DNA of 60,186 bases from an uncultured Clostridia bacterium (GCA_944340905.1 CALVLT010000010.1:1-60186); one strand, 5' to 3'. Positions 25,872 through 38,677 are shown, counted from the first letter of the stretch. Notes: generated by a model not told the origin, from the sequence alone. Program-made: numbers and translations.

Positions 25872-26636
25872 TTATTCTTCAAACAGCGGTATGCCGCAGT
25901 CAACTTGTTCCAGCGTCAGCCCGCAGGCGGGGAGCGTCCGGTACAGCCTTGCCCGTTCCCCCGTTGCGAATGCCGCCGCAATGTCGTCCATGTCCGCAAG
26001 GGCGCAGCCGATCGCATACAGCTCGCCCGCGAGAATGCGCACCATGTTGTAGAGAAACCCCTTTCCCGTGACCCGTATCTCGTACATGGGTACCCCGCAT
26101 GCCGTCAGCGCGCCGATGCCGATCGAGCAAATGGTGCGCACCGTCGTCTTTGCGGAGGACCCCGTCGCGCGGAATGCCGCAAAGTCGTGCTCCCCCTCCA
26201 GAAGGGCGCAGGCGGCGCGCATGCGGGCGAGATCAGGCGTCCCCTCCAGCCGCGCCGCATAGCGGGCGAGCAGCGGGTGCGCCGTGCGCGCGCAGTAAAA
26301 GCGGTAACAGTACGTCTTTTTGCGGACGGCGCGCGTGCAGTCGAACCCCTCGGGCGCCGCGGCGCTCCTCATCGCCTTCACGTCGTCGGGAAGAACGCGG
26401 CTGAGCACTTCGGCAAGCTTGTGCGCGGGAACGGGCGTATCCGCGTCCAGTTGGGCGAGCTGCGCCGCCGCATGCACGCCCGCGTCCGTTCTGCCGCTGA
26501 GCACGACGCGCGTGGGCACGCCGAACACCTGCCGCGCCGCCCGCTCCAGCTCGCCCTGCACCGTGCGCGCATTGTTCTGCCGCTGCGAACCCGCAAACTC
26601 CGTTCCGTCGTAGGCGACCTCAAGCACATAACGCAT
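25872..26636 (-). CDS. truA: tRNA pseudouridine synthase A
   Basis: 254 aa. Makes pseudouridine at positions 38-40 of tRNAs. YVLEVAYDGTEFAGSQRQ, the catalytic Asp in LSGRTDAGVHAAAQLA, and KGFLYNMVRILAGEL are clear. The start is fixed at 26636; the long open frame further upstream runs antisense-like through ecfT. Position after ecfT is standard in Firmicutes. Confidence 0.95.
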   Translation of the reverse strand: MRYVLEVAYDGTEFAGSQRQNNARTVQGELERAARQVFGVPTRVVLSGRTDAGVHAAAQLAQLDADTPVPAHKLAEVLSRVLPDDVKAMRSAAAPEGFDCTRAVRKKTYCYRFYCARTAHPLLARYAARLEGTPDLARMRAACALLEGEHDFAAFRATGSSAKTTVRTICSIGIGALTACGVPMYEIRVTGKGFLYNMVRILAGELYAIGCALADMDDIAAAFATGERARLYRTLPACGLTLEQVDCGIPLFEE

Positions 26637-26644
26637 GGCGCACC

Positions 26645-27457
26645 TCAGTAGGGCGCGCTCAGGTAGATGCGCATGAGCACCACCCCCGTGACGAGCGCCG
26701 CTCCCACCAGAAAGGCGACGGCGTCGCGCCACGTAAAGCGCAGTTTCTTGTATTTCGTGCGGTGTTTTCCGCCCGTATAACAGCGTGCGTCCATCGCGTC
26801 GCCCAGCTCGTCGGCACGGCGGAAGGCGGACAGGAGCAGCGGCACGAGAATGGGAATGGTCGCCTTCACCTTTTTGATGATGCCCCCGCTCTCGAAATCG
26901 GCGCCGCGCGCCATCTGCGCGTTCCTGATGCGCTGCGTCTCGTCCGTCAGGATGGGGATAAAGCGCAGCGCGATGCTCATGACGAGCGCCAGCTCGTGAA
27001 TGGGCAGCCTGATCCACTTGAGGGGGGTGAGCAGGCTCTCCACCCCGTCCGTGAGCGACACGGGCGTGGTGGTATAGGTGAGCAGCGAGGAACACACGAC
27101 GAGCAGCACCAGCCGCAGCGCCAGAAAGACGGAGAAGATGATGCCCTCGAAGGAGACGCAAAAGATGCCCCACTCCCAGTACACCGTCTCGCCGCCGTAA
27201 AAGAGCACGTTGAGCGCGGCGGTGAACAGCACCAAAAATGTGACGCCGCGCACGGCGCGCAGCACCTTCCCCAGGGGGATGTGCGCCGCGACGACGGTGA
27301 GCAGCAGCACGGCGGCGCACGCCGCCAGCCCGTAGAAGTTGGTCGCCAGAAAGATCGCCACGATATACGCGATGAGAAACAATATCTTGAGCCGCGGGTC
27401 GAGGCGGTGGACAAAGGAATCGACGGGATAGAACTGCCCGAAGGAGACGTCTTTCAT
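26645..27457 (-). CDS. ecfT: ECF transporter transmembrane component
   Basis: 270 aa, the shared T component of energy-coupling-factor vitamin/metal transporters. The start DSFVHRLDPRLKILFLIAYIV is typical. Several membrane segments follow, and the cytoplasmic coupling motif with Arg (FIPILTDETQRIRNAQMARG) contacts the ATPases. Substrate-binding S components are encoded elsewhere. It overlaps ecfA2 by 4 bp. Confidence 0.95.
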   Translation of the reverse strand: MKDVSFGQFYPVDSFVHRLDPRLKILFLIAYIVAIFLATNFYGLAACAAVLLLTVVAAHIPLGKVLRAVRGVTFLVLFTAALNVLFYGGETVYWEWGIFCVSFEGIIFSVFLALRLVLLVVCSSLLTYTTTPVSLTDGVESLLTPLKWIRLPIHELALVMSIALRFIPILTDETQRIRNAQMARGADFESGGIIKKVKATIPILVPLLLSAFRRADELGDAMDARCYTGGKHRTKYKKLRFTWRDAVAFLVGAALVTGVVLMRIYLSAPY

Positions 27458-28395
27458 GCCCTGCCCCCTCCTTGTTTCGGATGGGAGCGCGCATAATCGA
27501 GCACCTTCGCGCAGAAATCCTGCACCGTAAAATCACAGTCGATTTCGATGCCGCGCTCCTGCAAAAGCGCGCACAGCTTTGCCGTGAGGGGCACGTCCAG
27601 CCCCAGCTCCGTCAGCCGCTGCGCATGGCGGAACAGCTCGCGCGGGGGCAGCACGCACTCGACGCGCCCGTCCGCGAACACTGCCGCCCGCGTGCAGTTT
27701 TCGGAAATTTCGTCCATGTCGTGCGAGACGATGACCACCGTCTTGCACCACTCGCGGTGCAGCCTGTGCAAAAGTTCCATGATCTCGCGCTTGCCCAGAG
27801 GGTCCAGCCCCGCGGCGGGTTCGTCGAGGACGAGCACCTCGGGACGGGTGACGATGACGCCCGCGATGGCGACGCGCCGTTTCTGCCCGCCCGACAGCTC
27901 GAACGGGGATTTATCCTTGAGTTCATCGAAGTCCAGCCCCACCACCTCGAGCGCGGCGCGCACGGCGGAATCGAGCTCCTCGTCCGTCAGCTTTTCTTCG
28001 GAAAAATTCTTCAGCCCGAACGCCACGTCGTCGCGCACCGTCTCGGCAAATAACTGATATTCGGGGTACTGAAAGACCATTCCCACGCTCCTTCTGAGGG
28101 CGCGGAAATTTGTCTTTTTGTCGGTGAGGTCGAAGTCCCCCACCTTCAGCACGGTGGCGGGGAGAGGCGCCTGCCCCTTTTTGGGCTTTTTGGGGCGGTA
28201 CTTCTTCATGGAGGAGGGCAGGCGCAGCAACCCGTTCAGGTGCTGCACAAAGGTGGACTTGCCGCTGCCCGTGTGCCCGATGATCCCGAAAAATTCCCCC
28301 TCCTCGATGGTGAGGGAGACATCTTTGAGCGCCGCCGTCTCGAAGGGCGATTTCGCATTGTAGGTATAGGAGAGGTGCTCGGCTACGATACGCAT
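27454..28395 (-). CDS. ecfA2: ECF transporter ATPase A2
   Basis: 313 aa ABC ATPase. Walker A GHTGSGKSTFV, signature LSGGQKRRVAIAG, Walker B VLVLDEPAAGLDP, switch His in VIVSHDMDE. A lysine/proline-rich insert (KKYRPKKPKKGQAP) near residue 65 is longer than usual. The C-terminal domain is of the EcfA type. It overlaps ecfA1 by 13 bp. Confidence 0.95.
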   Translation of the reverse strand: MRIVAEHLSYTYNAKSPFETAALKDVSLTIEEGEFFGIIGHTGSGKSTFVQHLNGLLRLPSSMKKYRPKKPKKGQAPLPATVLKVGDFDLTDKKTNFRALRRSVGMVFQYPEYQLFAETVRDDVAFGLKNFSEEKLTDEELDSAVRAALEVVGLDFDELKDKSPFELSGGQKRRVAIAGVIVTRPEVLVLDEPAAGLDPLGKREIMELLHRLHREWCKTVVIVSHDMDEISENCTRAAVFADGRVECVLPPRELFRHAQRLTELGLDVPLTAKLCALLQERGIEIDCDFTVQDFCAKVLDYARSHPKQGGGRA

Positions 28396-29207
28396 TTTGC
28401 GATCTCCTCCGCGAGCGTCCCCGCGTCCAGCGTATCCCCGACGTCCATGCCGCCCGCGCGCAGCGTCTCACAGATGACGCCGATGCGGGGCAGCGCAAGG
28501 TTGTATGTGACAAGGTCTTCCCGCCGCTCGAAGATCTCGCGCGGCGTTCCCTGCATGACAAGCTCGCCGCGGTTCATGACGACGGCGCGGTCGGCAAGCA
28601 GCGCCTCCTCCATGAAGTGGGTGATGAGCACCACGGTGATGCCCTCTTCCTTGTTGAGACGGGTGACGACTTCCACGATCTCCCGCCGCCCGCGCGGATC
28701 GAGCATGGCGGTGGATTCGTCCAGAATGACGATCCTGGGCTTTAAGGCGAGCACGCCCGCGATGGCGATGCGCTGTTTCTGCCCGCCCGAAAGGCGCGCG
28801 ACGGTGGCGGTGCGGAAGTCCTGCATGCCGACGGCGCGCAGCGCAAAATCGATGCGCCGCCCGATCTCCTCGCGGGGGAGCCCCACATTCTCCGCCCCGA
28901 AGGCGACGTCGTCCTCGACGATGGTCGCCACCGTCTGGTTGTCGGGGTTCTGGAACACCACGCCCACGTTCCGGCGCACCTCGTATAAATTTTTATCGCC
29001 GAGCAGCGTGCCGAGCACTCTGATCTCGCCCTCGTCGGGCGTGAGCAGTCCGTTCGCAAGGCGCGCGAGGGTGGACTTGCCGCTGCCGTTGTGCCCGAGC
29101 ACGGCGACGAATTCGCCCTCCCCGACGGAAAAATTCAGATGTGTTACGGCGAACGGCGCTTCCTCTTCATAGCGGAAGGACACGTCCTTGAATTCGATCG
29201 CCTTCAT
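28383..29207 (-). CDS. ecfA1: ECF transporter ATPase A1
   Basis: 274 aa ABC ATPase pairing with EcfA2. Walker A GHNGSGKSTLARL, signature LSGGQKQRIAIAGV, Walker B IVILDESTAMLDP (Ser-Thr-Ala instead of Pro-Thr-Ser), switch VLITHFMEE. It is first of the ecfA1-ecfA2-ecfT-truA operon; the usual rplQ neighbour upstream is absent. Confidence 0.95.
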   Translation of the reverse strand: MKAIEFKDVSFRYEEEAPFAVTHLNFSVGEGEFVAVLGHNGSGKSTLARLANGLLTPDEGEIRVLGTLLGDKNLYEVRRNVGVVFQNPDNQTVATIVEDDVAFGAENVGLPREEIGRRIDFALRAVGMQDFRTATVARLSGGQKQRIAIAGVLALKPRIVILDESTAMLDPRGRREIVEVVTRLNKEEGITVVLITHFMEEALLADRAVVMNRGELVMQGTPREIFERREDLVTYNLALPRIGVICETLRAGGMDVGDTLDAGTLAEEIAKCVS

Positions 29208-29259
29208 ATTGCTCCCAAATGCTGCCTTCAGCCGCGGAATGTGCGGAACATTTTCCCAT

Positions 29260-29288
29260 ATTATACCAAATTGCTTGCCGATTTACAA
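29260..29288 (-). promoter_or_regulatory. Promoter of the ECF operon
   Basis: Minus strand: TTGTAA (29283-29288), 17-bp spacer, TATAAT (29260-29265), about 50 bp upstream of ecfA1. Confidence 0.75.
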
Positions 29289-29475
29289 TGAAAACGCCGT
29301 GATATTTTTGTAAAACCCTCATTTCTTTGCCCGCAGAACGGCTTTCGGGCGGCAGATTCGCTTTTTTCATGCTCTGTACAGAGCCTTGCATTTTCGCGCG
29401 CCCCCCGTTCCGGCGGGCGGCGCGCGCGATCGCAGAAATTTCTGATGCAAATTGCAATTTTTTTCATAACGGGGG

Positions 29476-29504
29476 TTGACTTGTCCGCAAAAAACATTTA
29501 TAAT
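29476..29504 (+). promoter_or_regulatory. Promoter of nifJ
   Basis: TTGACT (29476-29481), 17-bp spacer, TATAAT (29499-29504). The leader to the ATG at 29809 is about 300 nt. Confidence 0.75.
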
Positions 29505-29563
29505 ACATATGTGCGTGTAAAAAGCGCCCTTTTTGCGTGCGCTGATTTTCGTTGCATTTCCCT

Positions 29564-29624
29564 GCCCCTAAGACCGACGTATCAGGTAACTCTTCGCTCC
29601 ACTGCGTTCCGCTCTGAATGACGC
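29564..29624 (-). repeat. Intergenic repeat family B copy inside the nifJ leader
   Basis: On the minus strand, CGTCATTCAGAGCGGAACGC and AGCGAAGAGTTACCTGATACG repeat the block order of family B. After it come a hairpin CTCCCTGCACAGGGGAG (about 29674-29690) and, before the gene, CTTTTTCTTTCA/TGAAAGAAAAAG (about 29743-29771). The region 29505-29808 holds no coding frame that I trust. Confidence 0.65.
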
Positions 29625-29778
29625 TTGGCAAGCATGTGCCTTTGCTATCATCCCTTGCGCAAGGAGAATTGCTCTCCCTGCACAGGGGAGGCAAAAAAAA
29701 TGTGCAGGGGCGTGCCCTATCTAAGTTTTCTTTGAACTCACGACTTTTTCTTTCATCCGGTTGAAAGAAAAAGTGTGA

Positions 29779-33342
<3,564 letters not shown>

Positions 33343-33405
33343 GCTGTTCCGATCCGATGGGTCAACGCAAGTGCAACAGACGGTGAGATCAAGTTCACCG
33401 ATCAA

Positions 33406-33435
33406 AAAAACCTCACGCCCCCGCGTGAGGTTTTT
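33406..33435 (+). terminator. Terminator of nifJ
   Basis: Stem 33406-33418 with 33423-33435 (13 bp, ends AAAAA/TTTTT), loop CCCC; about 65 bp after the stop. Confidence 0.85.
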
Positions 33436-33462
33436 CCTTTGGCAAGAATCCTTTCTCGCCAC

Positions 33463-33510
33463 GTCATTCTGTGCCCCCGAAGGCGACGAAGAATCCCACT
33501 TATACACAAG
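33463..33510 (+). repeat. Intergenic repeat family B copy
   Basis: CGTCATTCTG, a GC hairpin, then CGAAGAATCCCACTTATAC. Downstream (33520-33650) are blocks (CATAACTTCG, CGAGCAGAGCGGA, CCGCAAGCGGG) that recur at 47845-47990. The gap 33343-33721 holds no gene. Confidence 0.65.
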
Positions 33511-33677
33511 TTTATGCCTTTGCCGTCATAACTTCGGCTTTCGCCTCGTGCGCCGCCTTCGGCGTCGAGCAGAGCGGAGGGCGCAGCCCGTCTTTGCGCG
33601 CTGCCTCGTCGAAGTACTCCCGCAAGCGGGTTTTTCCTCGCAGCGACGGGGTGAAGGTCCTCCTCTCTATAAAGAAA

Positions 33678-33706
33678 GGCGCGGTGCACAAAATGTGCGC
33701 CGCGCC
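33678..33706 (-). terminator. Terminator of the GH127 gene
   Basis: A 13-bp stem (33678-33690 with 33694-33706, one G-U) with an AAA loop; minus strand continues TTTCTTTAT. Confidence 0.7.
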
Positions 33707-33721
33707 CTTCTTCATTCCCTA

Positions 33722-36700
33722 TCAGTCGGCAAATTCGACGATGATATAGGCAAGATTGATACAGGCCGCAGAGGAAGTGATATCCAGGTCCAGCGTGCCG
33801 TCCGTCACAGTCACCGTAAAGGAAAGTTCGGTACCCATGGCGCAGTCCGTGAGCTTTGCCTGTCCCTCCGCACTCACCGTGGGATCTTGGGAGACGCCCC
33901 ACGGATCGACAAAGTATACTTTGACGGTATAGGTGCCGTCCGGCAATTGGAACTTATAGTGCAGATTGCGCGCAACGCCGTTCTCCGTCTGGTTCTTGGT
34001 ATAGCGGCTGGAAACCGTCTTATCCATGCCGTCCGACTTCTCGCCCGTTTGCAGCGTCTCGTCCGCCCAGGTGCTGTTGGTACCGATGCCCTTCGCCGGC
34101 GTTCCGGCAATGTTGACGGGATGCGTATCGTAGATGCCCCACGCCATGCCCGTCTGCGCATCCGCGCCGTACACCTGCTCCGTGACAGAATTATAGATAC
34201 CCAGCATATCCCCGTCCGAGACGGTCGCCGTGTCGTAATCGCCGCAGTCAACAAAGTAAGCGAGATTGTTCACAAGCGCTTCGGTATACAAAAAGGTACA
34301 TACTTTTGCCGATTCCGCGCCGTCCACGCCCGCAAAGGTGAAGGTGAGCACGTCGCAGTTTGCGCCGTTCACCGTAACGCTCTGCGCCCCGTTTGCAACG
34401 GAGACGGGGATCATGACTTCCACCTGATATTCTGCCTCGTCGCCCGTATGATCGAGCGTCGCGCTGTACAGCTCGGTGTTGCCCGCCGTAATGCGGATGG
34501 TCTTTCCGTTGTCCGCCTTGCGGAAGGATACGAGCAGGCGGTTTCGCACCCCTTTGCGCACGATCATGCGGTAGGAGAACCAACCCCCTTCCGTTGCGTA
34601 ACGGTATGTGCCGTCGCTCGTGACTCCCTGCGAACCGCCCGTTTGCATATCGTGCAGATCGTCCGATTCATACTGTCCGTAACCGGGCTGCACGGTGTCG
34701 CTGCGCTCCCATGCGTTGGTCGGAACAGTCACCTCCGGCTCCTGCGCACCCGACGCCGCAAAACGGAAATAGATGCCGTAGCGCTGCGTGTACTGGCGGA
34801 AGTGGCAGGAATAGGTGAGCGTTCCGTTCTCACAGACAAGTGTAAACTTGCCGTCCTCGCCGCGCACCATGTGCGCATCGATGTCCGCCATGAAGTCCTG
34901 CACGCTGTCCGAGCCGACGGTGTACGTCTCATCCCCCTGCGCAGCGGCGGGGATACTGACGTTGACGCCCGTCGTGCCCTGCGTCATATTTTCGCTGCCC
35001 AGCTCTGCCGAGAGCACGAAGGGGCCGTATTTGAATGCATAGGTATTTTCGCCGTCGGGCAGGTTGTGCGCCGTAACCGTCTTGCACAGTTCGATGCGCA
35101 CCTCATCGCCCGCCTGAACGTCCACCGATACAAAACCGTCCTTTGCCTCGCCCGTTACCTCTCTTCCGTCCACGGACACCCCGAACGTTTGCGTCCAGTC
35201 GGGCTTGCGCAGGCGCAGGACGGTGGAACCGCTGTCTACGCGGATGGTCACACTGTCCGAATTCTCAAGATCCGCCGTCTGCGTGAGGGACACGGCGTCC
35301 GAGCGATAGGAGGAACTTACATACAGCGAGACGTACGTTGCATTGCCCGCATCGTAATAGATGCTGTCGCCGAGCTTGGTAAAGCTCTCCATGCCGCTGC
35401 CCGTACAGCACCAGAAGTGGTTTTCCTGCGAGGAATACACCTTGAAATATCCCGTTGCCATGGGCTGAAAATAGGTTGTCATGCCCGTTTCGGGATTTTG
35501 CGATGACCAGATGGCATTGTAATAGGTGTTTTCATAATAGTCGAGATACTTCTTGTCCTTGGTGACGGCAAAAAGCATGCGCGAGAGCTTGAGCATGTTG
35601 TAAGTGTTGCACGTTTCGCAGTTGGCGTTGGTGCGTTCGGCGTCGAGCACGTCGTCCCTGCCGAAATGTTCCCACTCCGAATTTCCGCCCGTAATATAGG
35701 TATGATGCCCGACGACGCGCTCCCAGAACAGCTCGGCGACCTCCAGATACCACTGCGCATTGACAGTGGCGCCGTCCACCGTCTTGCCGTCGAGCGTCAT
35801 ATAGCGGTTGAGGGCGCCGATGACCTTGGGAATGGTGGTATTGGCGTGTTTGCCGTTGAGGTAGTCCGAACCGTCGTCGTAAATATCCTCAAAGAGCGAT
35901 TCCTCGTCGAACATATGCGCCGCGACCGCATATCTTTCCTCTCCGGTGACGGCATACAGATTGTACATGCAGTCATTCATGCCGCCGTATTCGATGGAGA
36001 GAACGGTGCGCTGTGTTGTCTCGCTCCATCCGCTGACGCGCTCATACACCCAGTCACCCAGTTTTTGGGCAACGGAGAGCGCCGTCTCATTGCCCGCAAG
36101 CGTATAAGCATCCAGAAGCCCCGCAATGATCTTGTGCATCGTATACCAGGGCACCCACGCCTGCGAATTGATGTCCGCCCTGCCCTGCTCCACGTTGTCG
36201 AACTGAAACTCCACGTTGTCCGCGTTCAGATCGGAAGCGCCCCACAAAAATCCATCCTGAGCGCCGCGGTCTGTGGCGGGATTGTCCTGACACTCCTTGA
36301 GTGCGTTCACAACGTAATTCAGACGGCTCAGGAGATTGGGACGCTTTGCCTCGGGCGTTCCCGCGTTCGAGACGGCCTGCGAAAGCGCGGAGAGATAGTG
36401 TCCAAGTGTGTGTCCGCCGATGAGCGAGCCTTCCCATCCGCCGCCGTAACTGGAAGATCCGTTGCTCTCAAGCGCGGAATTGGCGTAAAAACCCGCGAGC
36501 AGTCTGTCCTCGTCAAGAAGCAGCAGATAGTCCGTCTCCTTATCCAGCGCGTTCACGGCATAGGCGTCCGTGATAACCGTCTCATCCAGCCCCGTAAACG
36601 TGACGGACGCCGCATCCTCTTGCGTTGACTGCTCGAGCGGCCCCGTCTGAGTCTGATCGTCGGGCGCACATCCGCCCAAAGCGCCCAATGTTCCCGCTGC

Positions 36701-36772
36701 GAGCGGAATGCTGAGTAAGATTGCCATGGCTCTTTTCCCGATCCCCTTTGTCCTTCCGGACTGCAATGTCAT
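33722..36772 (-). CDS. GH127-type beta-L-arabinofuranosidase lipoprotein
   Basis: 1016 aa. An N-terminal signal ends in a lipobox, LGALGGC near residue 35, so it should be surface-anchored. The (alpha/alpha)6 catalytic domain has HTLGHYLSALSQAV, WYTMHKIIAGLLDAY, GGMNDCMYNLYAVTG and YITGGNSEWEHFG. The zinc/cysteine site is ERTNANCETCNTYNML with HFWCCTGSGMESF; one of the last two Cys is the expected nucleophile, as in HypBA1. Beta-sandwich domains follow to about 640, then a DUF4986-like region and a C-terminal malectin-like domain. It likely removes terminal L-arabinofuranose from plant glycans; the exact linkage cannot be read. A divergent AraC regulator is adjacent. Confidence 0.85.
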   Translation of the reverse strand: MTLQSGRTKGIGKRAMAILLSIPLAAGTLGALGGCAPDDQTQTGPLEQSTQEDAASVTFTGLDETVITDAYAVNALDKETDYLLLLDEDRLLAGFYANSALESNGSSSYGGGWEGSLIGGHTLGHYLSALSQAVSNAGTPEAKRPNLLSRLNYVVNALKECQDNPATDRGAQDGFLWGASDLNADNVEFQFDNVEQGRADINSQAWVPWYTMHKIIAGLLDAYTLAGNETALSVAQKLGDWVYERVSGWSETTQRTVLSIEYGGMNDCMYNLYAVTGEERYAVAAHMFDEESLFEDIYDDGSDYLNGKHANTTIPKVIGALNRYMTLDGKTVDGATVNAQWYLEVAELFWERVVGHHTYITGGNSEWEHFGRDDVLDAERTNANCETCNTYNMLKLSRMLFAVTKDKKYLDYYENTYYNAIWSSQNPETGMTTYFQPMATGYFKVYSSQENHFWCCTGSGMESFTKLGDSIYYDAGNATYVSLYVSSSYRSDAVSLTQTADLENSDSVTIRVDSGSTVLRLRKPDWTQTFGVSVDGREVTGEAKDGFVSVDVQAGDEVRIELCKTVTAHNLPDGENTYAFKYGPFVLSAELGSENMTQGTTGVNVSIPAAAQGDETYTVGSDSVQDFMADIDAHMVRGEDGKFTLVCENGTLTYSCHFRQYTQRYGIYFRFAASGAQEPEVTVPTNAWERSDTVQPGYGQYESDDLHDMQTGGSQGVTSDGTYRYATEGGWFSYRMIVRKGVRNRLLVSFRKADNGKTIRITAGNTELYSATLDHTGDEAEYQVEVMIPVSVANGAQSVTVNGANCDVLTFTFAGVDGAESAKVCTFLYTEALVNNLAYFVDCGDYDTATVSDGDMLGIYNSVTEQVYGADAQTGMAWGIYDTHPVNIAGTPAKGIGTNSTWADETLQTGEKSDGMDKTVSSRYTKNQTENGVARNLHYKFQLPDGTYTVKVYFVDPWGVSQDPTVSAEGQAKLTDCAMGTELSFTVTVTDGTLDLDITSSAACINLAYIIVEFAD

Positions 36773-36810
36773 GTTTTCCTCCCCTCAATTTGTTTTTTTG
36801 ATTCCGTCTC

Positions 36811-36839
36811 TTGCATGATCGACGGAAATATGATACAAT
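36811..36839 (+). promoter_or_regulatory. Promoter of the AraC regulator
   Basis: TTGCAT (36811-36816), 17-bp spacer, TACAAT (36834-36839). The 132-bp divergent gap must also hold the GH127 promoter, for which I see no clear match. Confidence 0.65.
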
Positions 36840-36904
36840 TATTTTAAAAGAACAGGAGCAAAAAAACAATCCCGGAAGGGAATGTTTGAGTATCAAAAAG
36901 TAAG

Positions 36905-37705
36905 ATGATCCACCTGAATCTGCACGAGCCAATAGAGCTGCTTTGGTTCGGGGAATTTATTTCTCCCGACCGCGGCTGGAAACACCTCACCCGCCGCCTG
37001 TTTGAATACGAGCTGATGGCCGTAACGGAGGGCGTTTTGTTCATCGCCGATGAGGACAGGGAATACGAGATCGGGGAAGGCGAATACCTGATCATGTCGC
37101 CCACCGTCTTTCAGCACGGCACGCAGGAATGCCGCTGCCGTTTTTACTGGATGCACTTCCGCTGCCCCGCCCTGCCCGCCTCCCTCTCCCTTCCCGCACA
37201 TGCAGGATTTTCGGATGCGGGAGCCGTCCGAACCATAGCGGACAGGCTCTTCCGTGCGGAGGCGGCGCAGCCGCGCAGCATACATTCCCGCTACCTTGCG
37301 ACGGAACTCATTCTGGAGCTTGCCGCGCAGGCAGACATCTGCGTAACGCGGACGCCTTCCCCCGCATCGCTGAGCGAACGGGTAAAAGACTTCGTGTTCT
37401 TTCACCGCTTTTCCGATGTGAAAGTGCACGAGATCGCACGCGAACTTGGCTATCACGAAAAGTACCTCTCCGCCGTCTTTCATGCGCAGACGGGCATGAC
37501 GCTCAAACATTATCTGACGGAGCAGCGCCTTGCGGAAGCAAAACGGCTGCTGCTGGAAACGGAGTACACCGTAGCCGAAGTGGCGTATTGCCTCAATTTT
37601 CAGACGCCGCACAACTTCGCGCGCTTTTTCAAAGAGGGCACGGGCATGACGGCGGGACAGTTCCGCACCTGCAGCGCACCGCCGCACGGGATGCCGGAAA
37701 CATAA
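36905..37705 (+). CDS. AraC-family transcriptional regulator
   Basis: 266 aa. An N-terminal cupin-like sensor includes GEGEYLIMSPTVFQHGTQ near residue 58. Two C-terminal helix-turn-helix units follow: VHEIARELGYHEKYLSAVFHAQTGMT and YTVAEVAYCLNFQTPHNFARFFKEGTGMT. It is divergent from the GH127 gene and probably activates it in response to an arabinose-containing sugar (inference). The Shine-Dalgarno site is weak. Confidence 0.9.
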   Translation: MIHLNLHEPIELLWFGEFISPDRGWKHLTRRLFEYELMAVTEGVLFIADEDREYEIGEGEYLIMSPTVFQHGTQECRCRFYWMHFRCPALPASLSLPAHAGFSDAGAVRTIADRLFRAEAAQPRSIHSRYLATELILELAAQADICVTRTPSPASLSERVKDFVFFHRFSDVKVHEIARELGYHEKYLSAVFHAQTGMTLKHYLTEQRLAEAKRLLLETEYTVAEVAYCLNFQTPHNFARFFKEGTGMTAGQFRTCSAPPHGMPET

Positions 37706-37740
37706 AACGCCGCCCGACGCAATAGTGCGTCGGGCGGCGT
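37705..37740. terminator. Bidirectional terminator between araC-type and DUF1858 genes
   Basis: A perfect 16-bp stem (37705-37720 with 37725-37740), loop ATAG, between convergent genes. Confidence 0.8.
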
Positions 37741-37752
37741 TGTATCTATGCG

Positions 37753-37950
37753 TTATTCCACGCCTTCGTTGAGCTTTGCAAGGAGCTTGTCCAGGTCCTC
37801 GCCATGGACGGCGACCGCCTCTTCGATCGTTTCGCCGTGTGCCATCGCGCAGCCGAAACAGTGCATCCCCGCGCCGAGCAGGATCTCCGCCGCATTGGGG
37901 TTGATCTGCAGGCACTCGGCGATCAGCGTATCCTTCGTGATCTTTGCCAT
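37753..37950 (-). CDS. DUF1858 domain protein
   Basis: 65 aa, starts MAKITKDTLIAECLQINP, and carries GMHCFGCAMAHGETIEEA, the Cys-x2-Cys motif of DUF1858. Such small proteins may bind metal or act in redox chemistry; the function is not established. GGAGGAAT precedes the ATG. It lies downstream of spoVAC on the same strand. Confidence 0.8.
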   Translation of the reverse strand: MAKITKDTLIAECLQINPNAAEILLGAGMHCFGCAMAHGETIEEAVAVHGEDLDKLLAKLNEGVE

Positions 37951-38023
37951 AGCCGTATTCCTCCGTTCTTTTTGCGGACATTATAGCACACTCCGCATAA
38001 AATTGCAAATCTTTTGCAGGCGG

Positions 38024-38479
38024 TCACAGGGCAATGAGCCAATAGACCAGCCCGACCGCCGCCCCCGCCGTCACGCCGAACACGATGATGGGACCTGCGA
38101 CGACGAACATCTTGGCTGCCGTGCCGTACACAAAGCCCTCCGTCTTGAACTCCACGGCGGGCGACGCCACCGAATTGGCGAACCCCGTGATAGGCACGAT
38201 GCTGCCCGCCCCCGCGTTCTTGCCGATGCGGTCGTACACGCCCAGCCCCGTCAGCAACACGCCGAGAAAGATGAGCACGACGGACACCGTACCCGACAGC
38301 ACGTCCCCTGTCAGCCCCGCCATCTCCAGCATCATGCGGATGAACTGCCCGATGCAGCAGATCAGCCCGCCCACAAAGAAGGCGCGCGTGCACGTTTTGA
38401 AGTGCTGGGTGGGCGGCGCAAAGGAGTGCACATAGTTGATATAGTTCTTGTTGAGGTTTTCGCGCGAACGTCCCGTCAC
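38024..38479 (-). CDS. spoVAC: Stage V sporulation protein AC-like
   Basis: 151 aa integral membrane protein. It has three to four membrane spans (FFVGGLICCIGQFIRMML, VSVVLIFLGVLLTGLGVYD, MFVVAGPIIVFGVTAGAAV) and GSIVPITGFANSVASPAVEFKTEG, the SpoVAC signature. In spores the SpoVA complex moves dipicolinic acid. The start is GTG at 38479 with GGAGG upstream. The usual spoVAD and spoVAE neighbours are missing. Confidence 0.85.
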   Translation of the reverse strand: MTGRSRENLNKNYINYVHSFAPPTQHFKTCTRAFFVGGLICCIGQFIRMMLEMAGLTGDVLSGTVSVVLIFLGVLLTGLGVYDRIGKNAGAGSIVPITGFANSVASPAVEFKTEGFVYGTAAKMFVVAGPIIVFGVTAGAAVGLVYWLIAL

Positions 38480-38654
38480 GGGCGCATCTCCTCCCTGCCC
38501 GCCTCGGGGAAACAGGTCTCCCGTTCGTCGCGCGTCCTGCCGAGCGGGTTGGTACGGATCTTCTTCATGCCCCTATTTTGCCCCGCCCCGTCCGGAATTA
38601 TTCAGCCTGCGGTCATGCAGCCCGCGCTTTGAGGGACGGATTCCGTTTCTTACT

Positions 38655-38677
38655 CCCCTTAACACTTGTTTAGGGGG
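38655..38677. repeat. Intergenic repeat family A copy (variant)
   Basis: CCCCTTAACACTTGTTTAGGGGG, an imperfect copy. The gap 38480-38804 also holds the phage-module terminator and nothing else I recognise. Confidence 0.65.
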
